DNA of 64,000 nucleotides from Epichloe hybrida (GCA_019022495.1 JAFEKR010000006.1:372001-436000), one strand, 5' to 3'. Shown: positions 11,774 to 22,587, numbered from the stretch's first letter. A program made the numbers and translations. Notes: generated by a model from the letters alone, not told the origin.

Positions 11774-12479
11774 TCGCTGCTGCTTCTGAAGCCTTCTAGC
11801 CAACAAGAAAACCGTGTTTGTCCTGTAGCACAAAGGCCGTTTACCGTGTCGAGATGTCAACGTCAACTTCATTTGTCGAGCTTCTGTCAATAGGCCACAT
11901 GATGCTACCACGTGGGAAGTCAAGCCGGGATGGGGTCCGGCATCAATCACTGAGAGGAAACATGGCACTAATCGTTGGGGAGACCTACTACCAATGCAGG
12001 CATGGTGCAGCTTGCGAAACCGTCGCATCTGGTACAACGGCCGGCATGGCACTTTACTGAACTGACGAGCAAGACGAACTATTCATATGTAGCGATATGC
12101 GGGTGAGCAAACTTCCCGGGACCGGATCCCGCGGGATTTACAACATCGAATGAAGACTAAATTAAAAAGTGATGCGGGTTTCTCGGAGACTTTACCCGTC
12201 CGTCACCGGCAGACACATACATACCCCGTACGATTTCGTACTGTCACTTCCTCGTCCTTGGTGGTCTGCGCGGACTTGCGGGATGTCGCTTTTGCATTTC
12301 TGCACGCGGCATTCCGTACTCCGTACCGAGTGGTCCGTATGTATCTGCACGAGTATATATTATATTACGTTTGTAATCCATATACCGGGTGCGGATGGAT
12401 GGATGAACGGCTTGTTTTAGGGGTTAATTAATACCAATAGCTTATCGCCGCGGTTTCAGGATATCTTGACACCACGACC

Positions 12480-12503
12480 GGGGGAGGGGGAGGGGGAGGG
12501 GGG
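12480..12503 (+). other. G-run cluster able to form a G-quadruplex
   Basis: Four G runs of 5, 5, 5 and 6 bases, each separated by a single A. This satisfies the usual G-quadruplex pattern (four runs of at least three G with loops of 1-7 nt). Shown by sequence only; folding is inferred. Confidence 0.75.
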
Positions 12504-13062
12504 AAGTCATGTCTGATCTCGATGAAAAGAACCTTGTATGTAATCCGTACTGTAGTCGTCGATTCCTCCTCCAAAGCAATCCGGTATGTAACACATCTCG
12601 TACCCATCCCAACATGGTCATCGTGGCTTGAGATAAACCCCATCTTGTCCTCCACAACTCAAAAGTGAGTGCTGCCCACGAGCCAGCGTGCCTGCGTAGC
12701 GCTGACATGAGCGTCTCCCAACGTCGACACCTCCAGGATGACGGTCCGACCCCATGGAATACATGAATATCATGTGGTGCACGCTGGGCCCCGGCCCAGA
12801 ATACCAAAAGGATTGCGTGCTGCAGGGTTCGAAAGTCGATGCTCCAGCCCCCCGGGGTGGTGACACTGCGACGAGACTGACGTGTTTGCGAAATCGCCAA
12901 GGCAAACATGCGACGTACGATCACTCGAGCAACCTCACGAGCTGATGCGGTGAAACGCCATGTAATACCGAGTCATTTCGCACACGCAAACATGGGCGTT
13001 TCCTCTGCCCCGTCAGCCGAGGCGTCCAAGGAAGGAAGGGGGAGACAAGATGGAACAAGTTC

Positions 13063-13083
13063 AGGTCAGTCAGTCAGTCAGTC
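13063..13083. repeat. Tetramer microsatellite (GTCA)n
   Basis: Five tandem copies of GTCA in the gene-poor interval, shortly before a GTTGTTGGGGGTTGTTGG stretch. Confidence 0.85.
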
Positions 13084-14306
13084 CACTTTGTCAAATGCCC
13101 ACCAGGGGCCATGCCATGGCGTGAGCGGAGTTGTTGGGGGTTGTTGGTGATTATTCCATCACAACTGGTTGGTGTGGCTCAGCCGAAACCCGGAATCTAC
13201 ATAACGTGTATGTAAACCCGTTGCAATGCAATTGCACTTGCAGTTGCAATCCATGCAGTTCGCCCGTCGCAGAATTTCACCGCCCTGCCCAGATCCAAGA
13301 TTCCCCCCAGCATTGCCGACATTTCTGCAGGACCTGGGCACTCAGTACATACATACATACATGTAATCATCTACTTTTTCCCGGTGACTTTATCCCAAAG
13401 TACTCTTTTCTCTGGGCTCATACCCCATCTACATACATGTAGGGCCGAGGGTTGTGCGATGTGTACCTTTTGCATTTGCTAGGCCGGCAGAGGCGGAGGA
13501 AAAGGTCGTGTTTCCTCGTTTTGCGATATTGTGGAGATTTTGTATCACCATACCGAAATTGCCATGTGTTTCATCGTTTCGTTTCAATGGCCGGCATCGC
13601 CAATAACTGGTTTGGCCGGTCCTAGCTGCGGGAAAACCATGACATGGCATCCATGTAATCAAAGCAGTCCACATGATCTTATTCTATGTTTGTATGTGTA
13701 TGTTATAGTATGTAATAGTAATGAAAATCCCTGGGCCCAAATTATTACCGAGTTAAAACGCCTGCCGGACAAGGCTTGTACATGTATGGCGAATCGCGCC
13801 AATCAAGCCTCTCATCACCTCCATGGAACCACCACCGCCCGCCAACCCCTTGACGTCGTCACAAACAAGTTTTCGGGCTCGTAACAAGTCCTCGAGACAT
13901 TTCCTGCGTTGCACTCGTCGGTTTCCCGAATCAAGGTATGAGGAAAATTAACCGTTTCCACGAACCAACCGAGTAGTACTCGAGGGCTTGAATCCGTGAC
14001 TCGATCCGTAATAGTACCTGGTTTCCGAGTGGCGTTTGCATTGCATTGCGGGCCAAGCCGAGCAGACATCGGCAGTGTCATTGCCCTCCGGTCCCTTTGT
14101 CGTTGCAGGCTTGGTATCTCGTGCGGGGTTTGATTTTTTTTTTGTTTCTCTGCTTACCGACCGATTTCAGACATTGCTCGCTCTCGCCTTGGACCCTGTC
14201 TTGGCTCGACAACGATGTGAAGTGGGTAAAACAGAACCCCGGGTTCAACCTGATATGCAGCTAATGTTCCGGGTGAATCAAGTTCAACCAAATTAAAATC
14301 GCTGTA

Positions 14307-15248
14307 TCATGGAACATCTTCACCGACCGGAATTTGAGTCGACGTGATCCAATTCTCCATATTGGCTTGTCCTTCTGGCGCGATGCGGTCTTGTCGGACG
14401 CGCTGTGTCTTATTCTCCCTTCGTCGCACAACGAGACAAAGGACTCGTCCGTAGATGGCGAACCCCTCATACGACACATCCATGACCAGCTTCTTCTTGT
14501 CATCTTCATCGTCTGGATCAGCATCCTCAAGGGCGCCTGGGACTCGGGCCCTTTTGGTGACTGGCTGTTCCGTGTCTGAATCAAGATCAATTGCACTGCT
14601 GTTGTCATCTTCGTCACTGTCTCCAACATGCGCGTTCGAGGTATTGGTGCTTCTGTGTCTCTTTGGTCGCGCTGCCGGAATGTCCAACAACCGCACGTTG
14701 CCGTCGTCGCCGCTATCCTCCTCACGGAGAATCGCTCCAGTTTCTTGTTCACCGTCGACATCAACGGGCATGTGGTTCGTCTCGCTAATGAGCTTTGAGG
14801 AATTCGACTGCATCATCTGCGGTCCCTTTTCTCGGAAATTCTTCTTCTTCGTCAGTAGAGAGTGCCGGGTGGATGTCTCGGTCAAGAACATGGATATTTC
14901 GAAATCATCTGCCGGAGGCTGTTAGTGCTGGCGCGGGCCGATCGTCATCGCACAAAAAAAAAAGAAGAAGAAGAAGAAGGAGCTTGATTTTGCTTTGAAT
15001 GTCGTAGTCTAACCCTGTGTAATCACGTCTTTGATGCTCTTTTTCTTCGAGCTCTTCTTCTTGCCCCGTTCCTTTTCTTCTCGGAGCTTGGGAAGCACCA
15101 GTGGTCGAATGCTTTCAATGATGCGTGGAAGTGCGGGATTGCGAGGATTGAGGAGCCATGACTGCGCCAGGGAGGGATTGTCCAGGTAAATGCGGCATTC
15201 GAGGACGGAATACTTTGTGATTCGTAAATAGCGCCGGACAGGAGCCAT
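14307..15248 (-). CDS. Conserved fungal protein of unknown function, acidic middle, nuclear-type
   Basis: Predicted 278 aa from two exons (15014-15248 and 14307-14908), with a GTTAGA...GGCAG intron of 105 nt. The splice restores VITQDDFEISMFLTETSTRH, the expected continuity of a protein family I recall from other Pezizomycotina but cannot name. The N-terminus MAPVRRYLRITKYSVLECRI continues into an LDNPSLAQSWLL segment, then a proline- and lysine-rich stretch (KKSSKKKS). The middle is acidic with SUMO-interaction-like patches (MPVDVDG, SAIDLDSD) and a basic PVTKRARV likely nuclear signal. The C-terminus has a conserved YEGFAIYGRVLCLVVRRR strand-like block and a tail ANMENWITSTQ. The SIM and localisation statements are inference from short motifs. 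The gene faces the gene-poor interval with its 3' end and lies 330 bp from the divergent isoleucyl-tRNA synthetase start. Confidence 0.8.
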
Positions 15249-15578
15249 CGCATTGAGTGCATTGATTGCGTGAAGGCAGTGAGTGGAACGATCGATGCAA
15301 GAGCTCGGTTCTCATGGTTTGCTTTGGCTTGCCCCCACGTCGAAATTACTTCTTTGGTGGGATTTTCCTGGCGGGACCAACTTGCAACTTGCAACTTGCA
15401 CCAAGAGCTGGGCCCTCCAGTTCAGCTCTGCCATTGACGGCAGCCAGGTTTAGATTATCTATCCGCAGACATCGGACTGCCATTCATCATCATTCATCCC
15501 CTTCTCGAGATACGACACCGTCCGTGTCAGCATTGAGCTCTACCAGCCCACGCGCTGGGCCATGACCCGGACTCAAAC
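15249..15578. promoter_or_regulatory. Divergent promoter between the unknown gene and mitochondrial IleRS
   Basis: About 330 bp between two start codons pointing away from each other. It contains ACTTGCA tandem words (15378-15400) and a CATTCATCATCATTCATC run near 15482. The out-of-frame ATG at 15562 gives a short overlapping upstream reading frame for the right-hand gene. Confidence 0.5.
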
Positions 15579-18500
15579 ATGTCCAAGGCATGGAAGGCGA
15601 CGTTGAAGCTTCCCAAGTCGTCGTTTCCGTACGTTTGCGCACAGCTCCTTTCGCAATTCATGATGTCGCGCAACAAATCCCCGTTAACTCATTGACTCTC
15701 AGTGCTCGACCAAATCCAAAGCTCCAGCAGCATTATCTACGAGAGTGCTCCGATGGTTTATATCAATGGCAATCCAGCAATCGGCCTCAAAAAGACCCCT
15801 TCATTCTGCACGATGGCCCGCCATACGCAAACGGGCCTCTCCACATTGGCCATGCTATCAACAAGATCCTCAAGGACATGATCCTCCGCGCGCAGGTACA
15901 GGCCGGTAGACGAGTCACATATAGGCCAAGCTGGGATTGCCACGGTCTACCAATCGAGATGAAGGCACTGGGGTCGAATCCAACTGCTGGTGGTCTTACT
16001 CCTGTCAAGGTGCGCGAATCTGCGAGACGACTGGCCAGTAAGACCATCACGGAGCAGATGAAAGGGTTTCAGTCATTCGGAGTCATGGCTGATTGGGACA
16101 GCAAGTGGACGACGATGGATTGCGAGTACGAAATCAGACAGTTGCGCGTGTTCCAGAAAATGGTTCGGCATGGACTCATCTACAGGAAGCACAAGCCTGT
16201 GTACTGGTCCATATCATCGAGAACAGCACTTGCGGAAGCCGAGCTTGACTACCGGGACGACCACATCTCCCATGCTGCATATGTCAAGTTTCCAATCGTT
16301 TCTTGTAGCAGCTCTATACCAGGCTTGGCTGGGTCTAAAAGCCCCGTCTTTGCGGCCATCTGGACGACTACCCCGTGGACTCTCCCTGCGAACAAGGCCA
16401 TTGCTATTCATACAGACTTGGTGTATTCGCTTTTACAAATTGATGACTATGGCCTGCTCGTTGCGTCGAGCCGCGTTGATGCTATGCGTGAAATTTTACC
16501 CGAATTCACCATCATTGCCGATTCCATACGTGGTTCGGACCTCGCCGGGCTCAAGTACCATAACAAACTTGCCGGCAAATCGGCTCCGGAGCAAACTATC
16601 GTCCACGCCGAGTTCGTGTCTGCCGACTCGGGTACTGGTCTGGTCCATATGGCGCCTGGTCACGGTCAAGATGACTACGAGGTGTGTGCTAAGCTAGGGA
16701 TTGAGGCTTTTGCGCCCATCACTGATGAGGGATTCTTCACCAAAGACGCGTACCCTGACCAGCCTGAGCTGCTCACAAATGCCCCATCGATTCTGGAAGG
16801 TGGAGGCAAGGCCGTTTTGGATCTAATCAAGGACGACGTGCTGGCGACACATAAACTTCAACACAGATACCCTTATGACTGGCGCACTAAACAACCCGTG
16901 GTAGTTAGAGCAACTGCGCAATGGTTCGCCGATGTAGGAAGGGTCAAGCAAGGGTCTCTGAATGCTCTGAGTAACGTGCGATTCGTTCCCGAGTCTGGCA
17001 GGTCGAGACTGGAGAGCTTCGTCAAAGGCAGAAGTGAATGGTGCATATCGCGCCAACGGTCCTGGGGCGTGCCCATTCCCGCATTGTATGACGAAGCTGG
17101 AAATGCCGTCATGAATGAGCAAACAATCGAGCACATAATAAATGTCATGCAGCAGCGAACGTCACAGGGTTGGTTTTCAGATGCTTCGGATGACACGGCG
17201 TGGGTGCCATCGGAGTTGCAAGGAACGTACAGACGAGGGACCGATACCATGGATGTGTGGTTTGACAGTGGTACCAGCTGGATGGAGGTCGGGCAGCCCG
17301 TTGATGTATATCTTGAGGGCTCAGACCAGCATCGCGGCTGGTTCCAGTCCAGTTTGTTGACCTATGTGGCGAGTCAACAGTCAGAAGGGGTGCCAGAGGA
17401 AGACATTCAACCGCCGTTCAGAACATTGATCACGCATGGTTTCACGTTGGATGCCCATGGCAAGAAAATGTCCAAGTCTCTCGGAAACACCATAGTCCCG
17501 GAGGAGGTTATAGACGGGCGTCTGCTTCCTCATCTCAAGGGCAAGGGCAAAGGCGCAAGCAAAGACTCGCCACGATTCGATGCCCTCGGCCCCGATGCCT
17601 TGAGGCTATGGGCAGCCAGCTGTGATTTTACGTCGGACATTTTAATCGGGCCGTCCATCCTGCAGCCGGTTCACAATGCGCTCATCAAGTACCGAACGAT
17701 TATCAAGATGATCTTGGGCTCACTTCACGAATCCAGCCGTCGTTCTCCGCTGACAAAGCTTGATCAGATTGCCATCATGCAGCTCAATGACACAATGAGT
17801 CAAGTACGGTATGCCGTGGACAATTACGAGTTCCATAAGGCAACGGGCTTGATTAATCGATGGGTTGCTACCGATCTATCAGCCTTTTATCTCGAGGGTC
17901 TGAAAGACCGACTCTATTGTGGAGATGGCGGTGGTGCCCTTGAGCCTATTCTTGTCGGGCTTCTTCGCATGCTTGCTCCTATTACCCCAGTTCTAGTTGA
18001 AGAGGCATGGTCACATCGTCCAGCATGGATGGTAGACGACGAGTCAGTACTTTGATCGCCATTTTTCTTCCGTGTTTGTGTTGTTTTCAGGCTAACAATC
18101 TGAACAGCAGCTTGATCAATCCGGCTCGACAGCTGTATACTTCTCCCTTGGTCTACCCCAACAGACTGACTGTTGAACCGGCCAAATTGCGAAAGGACCT
18201 TGCGTTGCTGATGGCCGCTCATGGTGCTGTGAAAGCTGGACTGGAGCAAGCGCGTGAAGCCAAGGCGGTTGGCAGCTCATTGCAGTGCTCCATCATGATC
18301 GACACGGAAGACGCACAGCTAGCGCGCACTCTCGAAGAATATATGGATGAGCTTGATGCCATGTTTGTGGTTTCACGTGTGGACGTCAACCGCCCTGTGC
18401 AAGGGCAAGGACAAGCAGCCTGGCAGTACTCCAGGAAGATTGAGCTCCAGGGCTCGCCAGCAGGCACCGTGCATGTGCTGCCTCCCCAGCAGGAGAAGTG

Positions 18501-18594
18501 CTCTCGTTGCTGGCGCTATCTGGCGGAGCATGAAGACGGACTCTGCCCGAGGTGCGACGGTGTCGTTGGCGGCGACACAGCAGCTGCCGCGTGA
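15579..18594 (+). CDS. ISM1: Isoleucyl-tRNA synthetase, mitochondrial type
   Basis: Class I aminoacyl-tRNA synthetase that charges tRNA-Ile in mitochondria. Predicted 958 aa from exons 15579-15628, 15703-18042 and 18108-18594. The HIGH motif is seen in [15 protein letters not shown] (HIGH at residues 64-67), KMSKS in [11 protein letters not shown] (605-609), and the C-terminal zinc site as CSRCW...CPRC near the end. The editing (CP1) region includes [18 protein letters not shown] and [16 protein letters not shown]. Start choice: [17 protein letters not shown] is the family's N-terminus, and the 74-nt first intron restores FPARPNPKL. For the last intron I chose donor GTCAGT with branch GCTAAC and acceptor AACAG; a GTACTT...TTTCAG alternative of 44 nt is also in frame. 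The bacterial-type organisation and the basic N-terminus fit the organellar enzyme rather than the cytosolic one. Confidence 0.93.
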
Positions 18595-19071
18595 GCGATG
18601 TCTTGCGACGATTTGTATTCTAGATCAGACTCATCGTGTACATGACCTTTACCGTGTACTTTTAGAAGATTCCTCTTGTATAAACAAGACAACATTGTCG
18701 TGAGTCTTTGATTTGGCCGCGTGTCAGCCGTGGTTGTCCTGTCACCTCGTGGTGAACCAACAAGGCTTTTTTTTTTTTTCGCCAAGGTTGGAGATGGTCG
18801 GACCGCCTTGCGCCACACAGTTTATTGTGGAGACCAAGCTTCACATGGTGGCACCGCCGAACGACGTTGAATAATATTGGCGACATGTTGCATCCACTTC
18901 GAACATTGGCTTCCTTTTCCCTCTTCAAAAGAACATAGAGCTGCTCCGATACATTTTTTTGCGTCCTTCACTGTCCCCTTTCATCACCGCTCGATAGCGT
19001 CAACGGCAGCACCGACGCTCTCTATGTCTGCGTCAACTCCGTTGGAGCTGTAGTCTGCTGCAGCATGTGCC
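18595..19071. other. Intergenic region with leader of the downstream gene
   Basis: The 3' region of IleRS followed by the 5' leader of the 1171-aa gene. It holds a T run (18768-18780) and a run at 18953-18960. Two upstream reading frames near its end are listed separately. Confidence 0.5.
19024..19053 (+). promoter_or_regulatory. Short upstream ORF (9 codons)
   Basis: An ATG followed by eight codons and TAG (peptide MSASTPLEL), ending 18 nt before the main start codon. A second upstream ATG at 19065 opens an overlapping out-of-frame reading frame. If in the transcript, both would reduce initiation on the main start; transcript extent is inferred. Confidence 0.45.
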
Positions 19072-22000
19072 ATGGCCGACCACGATGCCGCTCGACTGCC
19101 GGGCCATCCTGACAGAGGTGGTCTCTTGACACCCGAGGCTCGGTCAAGGACTAGCTACGAGACGGGAGGATCGAGTCGAAGCGCTGAGAGTAAACGACGA
19201 GCTGCCTCTGGCGCCGCTGGGTCCAGTCCCCTTGCAAGCACTAGCCGTCAGGGTCACCAGCTGACTGGGCTGAGTCCTGCTCAAAGAGACGACGACGTTG
19301 AGCGAGATCATCTGCAACGAGGAGCCGGTACGCGGCGAAAAGGAAGACCCAAGTCTAGCGGCGGCTTTTTATTGCAGAACACAGTCCCTGGCAACACAAG
19401 GCCAGCCGCTCCTGGTCCCGCCCGAGACGCCTCCCATGCAAACGGGAAAGCGTCACGATCTCCTCAGACACCGCCGTCTTCACGATCGAACAATAGGCAG
19501 TCCTCGCTGCGACCGACGCATGTTTCTGGCAGAACACCTCACGATGAAACAAATGATTCCCCCCAAAGCGCAGCGGGTCGAAGCGACGACTCTGGGCAGG
19601 GAGATGGGAGGAGCAGAGGGTCGGAAGAGCCGCCACCGCGAGTACTGCTACGTAGCTCTGAGGAAGATGCCGGAGATGTTGATGCAACTCGAATAGTTCA
19701 AATGGCATTGAATCTCAGTGAATCCAGGCGTATCGCTTCTCGGCGACATGTTTCGCAGGCAACACCGCCGCGGCTCGGACCCTTGCCGGACGGCAGCTCG
19801 GGAAGTAACCTGCGGCAGCATCTTCAACAGCAGCGCAAGTTTTCTCACAACGTTAGTCCCAAAATGCTAGAAGCGGCATCTCCAAGATTGTCATCATCTG
19901 GCAGGCTCGACAGCCCCTTACAGGCCGGTTTCGAGAGTGCGCACGATGCCCACTACCGTTATCAGTTTTCACCATCAACACTGGCCAGAGCGCAAAAGGC
20001 AAAGGATTATTTGGAGCTCATGGCACAATACCGGAGACTTCTTGATGTTCTTCCCCCCCTCAAGGCTGGATTGGCCACGAGCCCGCCTGGTTCCCCCATT
20101 GCCAATAAGCCCTTCAAGTTTAGCCAGGGCGATAGTCTCCCCCTGGGGCGTGAGTATAACCCCTTACAATACATTCGAAATCGGAAAGTACGTGCTCGTG
20201 AGCGAAAAGTCATAGACGGTGAAAGGCAAGGCTTTGGCGATGTGCAATGCGTCAAGCCTTGGGTGGATCGCGTTATTGAACGCGCCACCTCGTTTGCCAC
20301 GAATCCAGACGACGAGGACGATTGCATCATGCCCAAGTACCCCGGTGCAGACGAACCCGGCGCCCAAGTCCCGATGGATGGTCTCTCGAGAACGGCAACC
20401 AGGGTTAGGAGACCGAGGGTGGATTGGTTCGTGGAACCATGCGATATGGTGGCCGATGCGTACTGGCTGGAACAGAAGAATCACAGAGAGCTCATTGAGG
20501 ACAGGCACTGGCGCAAAATATTCCCGTCAGCGGCAGCCTTGTCACGGCCCATGTCGAGAGAAACAGCAGTTGGTCTCGACGCGATCCCGCCCTTCTCCAT
20601 GCAGGATGACGACCCGTTGGATCCGCACATTCCTGGCATCTCCAAGACTGATACGGGCTTATCACATAACAGCGCCAAAGACAGGGCCAAGCAAACCTTG
20701 CACAACATTCGAGCGTTCCCGCATCGCCACAACGGCCAGACCATGCCCCCTGACTTTATGCGGCATAAGAAAGACTCCACCTCGGATGTCTCTGGCAGTG
20801 AGAATGACATGAGGACAGGCTTAAAGAAACCGTCAGTGCAAGAGACTGGGTTCGGAGAAAACTTGGACATCAGCAAGGATCTCTCTGAGGGACAGATGCT
20901 CGACATGGTTGTAAAGGATGCACGTGAGAGAGATCATCTTTCCGATGCGTTCCCAGAACCAGAGCCAGGTCAATTTGCCTCATTGGAAAGTCTGAGGACG
21001 CCAGAACGGAACCTCCTTTCAGCGCCTACTAGTCGCCCCCATAATGGGAAAGGGTCTATGGTGGACACGAGCGACTCTGATCGTAAGAAGCGTGCCTTTC
21101 CAAAGTCTGCTCTAGGATCGCCAGATCGCTACGTATATGGCAGGCAGAGTTTGGACTTTCCCGATCGATCTCGCAAAGAATATGTCGGTAAAGACCACTC
21201 GCTGCCGACCTCACCAGAGCTGCGGCCTACCAGGGTGAGCACCGAGCCGGCGGTCAGCGCTCATCTTTCGCCATCTTGGAGTCGTTCGGGGTCTCCGCAT
21301 CGGACGAATCCTATCAGCAAGATCAAGCAAATCATACGCGATAAAGGAAATGAACACGGCGGGGATCAACAGGATTCACGACGAGGGCCCGCGATGGACC
21401 CTAGCTCATCTGAAACGTTCACGTTGCCTGAGGAGCTCCAGTCGAGCCCGTCAAAGGCCGCGGGAGTAGAACAAGTTCGCCTGGAGCAGGCCAGAACGCA
21501 TCGTCGAACGGGCAGCACGCTGCTTCGACCAGATGATGCCGCCGGACTGCGTGGGATCTTCAAAGCTGGGCCTCGGATCGACACGGCCATTCGAGGCGGC
21601 GTCTCTAAGCTTGGCGATATGTTATGGAAGAGGGACGGCACAAGCGAACTGCCCCCTGATGTTGAAACCACGGATGAATCGGAGAACGAAAAGGCTCGTG
21701 GCCGTTCCGGGTCATCTACAAATGTGTCTCGGAGACCTTCGGCTACTCTAGAAAACGGACAGAACAGACCCGGGAAATCCGAAGTGTCGGAATCGGATTC
21801 TGGCCAAGGCAGCAGCGTTCCTGACGGTGTCACCGACGTGGACAAACGACTCGATTCCGCGGTGGAGGTCTCGAGGCGGCCACAAGACGACGGCCGGTCC
21901 TTCGGGAGTAGACACTGGTCCTTTGTAGACAAAGGCACTTCTGCAGAGGAAACGCGCTTGACACGTCGTGAAATTGCCCGCCTGCGCGCCTTGGTACTCA

Positions 22001-22587
22001 GCACAGGCATCAAAGCCATGGAAATCAGCAGACGAGCACAAGAGGCTCACGAACCATTTTGCCCAGATGCCCTCTCATTTACAGGTGCTGCGACCGCCTC
22101 CTCAGCCCAGCAGCCACCGGGCCGCCAATGCCACGGCCAAGTCGCACATCACGAGCTTTACATTGTCGCGGGTCGGTCCCTCAGCACCGCCATCCAAAGC
22201 TCGGGACGCCGCTGGCAAGCCTCTGCCGATCAATTCACCTTTCAAACGAGCCCGCGGCTTCAAAACCGCATCGGCGACGTCCGGTCACGCATCGCAGACG
22301 ACCTGTCGGAGCAGAGCCGGCGAGCCAGCGAACTCGCCGACGAGACGAACCGAGACGTCGCTCTCGGGCAGCCGCTCAAGGTCAAGGTCGTAGTCGACAT
22401 GATTGAAAAGATGCTCCGTCGGAGACGCAGACGGCTACGATGGGTCCGGCGAGCCCTCTGGCTGACAGTGGAGTGGCTGCTGGTCGGATTCATGTGGTAC
22501 GTGTGGTTCATGGTGATGATTCTCAGGGTGTGTTGGGGCGCGGGAAAGGGGCTGGTGAATTCCGTGCGGTGGCTACTCTGGTTGTGA
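19072..22587 (+). CDS. Large disordered fungal protein with C-terminal membrane segment, function unknown
   Basis: A single uninterrupted exon of 1171 aa. The first 280 residues are low-complexity Ser/Arg/Pro. A conserved-looking block near residues 290-480 carries YQFSPSTLARAQKAKDYLEL, a following YRRLLDVLPPLK, GREYNPLQYIRNRKVRARE and RVDWFVEPCDMVADAYWLEQ. A long disordered middle follows, then SKIKQIIRDK and a GIFKAGPRIDTAIRGGVSKLGDMLWK block. The last 60 residues are very basic (KMLRRRRRRLRWVRR) followed by a Trp-rich hydrophobic segment (LWLTVEWLLVGFMWYVWFMV) and an amphipathic WGAGKGLVNSVRWLLWL tail, so a C-terminal membrane anchor facing the cytosol is likely. I recall relatives in other filamentous fungi but no assigned function. 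The pattern would suit a contact-site or organelle-tether protein; this is only inference. Confidence 0.8.
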   Translation: MADHDAARLPGHPDRGGLLTPEARSRTSYETGGSSRSAESKRRAASGAAGSSPLASTSRQGHQLTGLSPAQRDDDVERDHLQRGAGTRRKGRPKSSGGFLLQNTVPGNTRPAAPGPARDASHANGKASRSPQTPPSSRSNNRQSSLRPTHVSGRTPHDETNDSPQSAAGRSDDSGQGDGRSRGSEEPPPRVLLRSSEEDAGDVDATRIVQMALNLSESRRIASRRHVSQATPPRLGPLPDGSSGSNLRQHLQQQRKFSHNVSPKMLEAASPRLSSSGRLDSPLQAGFESAHDAHYRYQFSPSTLARAQKAKDYLELMAQYRRLLDVLPPLKAGLATSPPGSPIANKPFKFSQGDSLPLGREYNPLQYIRNRKVRARERKVIDGERQGFGDVQCVKPWVDRVIERATSFATNPDDEDDCIMPKYPGADEPGAQVPMDGLSRTATRVRRPRVDWFVEPCDMVADAYWLEQKNHRELIEDRHWRKIFPSAAALSRPMSRETAVGLDAIPPFSMQDDDPLDPHIPGISKTDTGLSHNSAKDRAKQTLHNIRAFPHRHNGQTMPPDFMRHKKDSTSDVSGSENDMRTGLKKPSVQETGFGENLDISKDLSEGQMLDMVVKDARERDHLSDAFPEPEPGQFASLESLRTPERNLLSAPTSRPHNGKGSMVDTSDSDRKKRAFPKSALGSPDRYVYGRQSLDFPDRSRKEYVGKDHSLPTSPELRPTRVSTEPAVSAHLSPSWSRSGSPHRTNPISKIKQIIRDKGNEHGGDQQDSRRGPAMDPSSSETFTLPEELQSSPSKAAGVEQVRLEQARTHRRTGSTLLRPDDAAGLRGIFKAGPRIDTAIRGGVSKLGDMLWKRDGTSELPPDVETTDESENEKARGRSGSSTNVSRRPSATLENGQNRPGKSEVSESDSGQGSSVPDGVTDVDKRLDSAVEVSRRPQDDGRSFGSRHWSFVDKGTSAEETRLTRREIARLRALVLSTGIKAMEISRRAQEAHEPFCPDALSFTGAATASSAQQPPGRQCHGQVAHHELYIVAGRSLSTAIQSSGRRWQASADQFTFQTSPRLQNRIGDVRSRIADDLSEQSRRASELADETNRDVALGQPLKVKVVVDMIEKMLRRRRRRLRWVRRALWLTVEWLLVGFMWYVWFMVMILRVCWGAGKGLVNSVRWLLWL

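Larger units (their letters stand above)
2530..14306. other. Long gene-poor interval (about 11.8 kb) with no convincing gene
   Basis: Every reading frame on both strands is short and of random-looking composition, with no recognisable motif, no plausible exon chain and no tRNA or rRNA seen. The rest of the window carries a gene about every 2.3 kb. The stretch is not strongly AT-biased, so it does not look like a classic RIP-degraded repeat block. It holds homopolymers (A run near 3052-3075, A run near 6139-6165, T runs near 8438-8460, 9161-9174 and 11528-11550), small tandem arrays, a G-run cluster and several GTACGGAGTAC-like motifs. A TATATA with a CT-rich downstream leader on the minus strand (about 5345 down to 5220) is the only promoter-like hint. 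It could hold long non-coding transcripts or lineage-specific genes I cannot recognise. Confidence 0.6.

Noticed and set aside
12820..12850. tRNA B-box-like GGTTCGAAAGTC
   Set aside because: No matching acceptor, D or anticodon arms could be built around it.
12442..12924. 160-codon open frame on the minus strand
   Set aside because: It crosses the G-run cluster (encoding a Pro/Leu run) and shows no conserved pattern.
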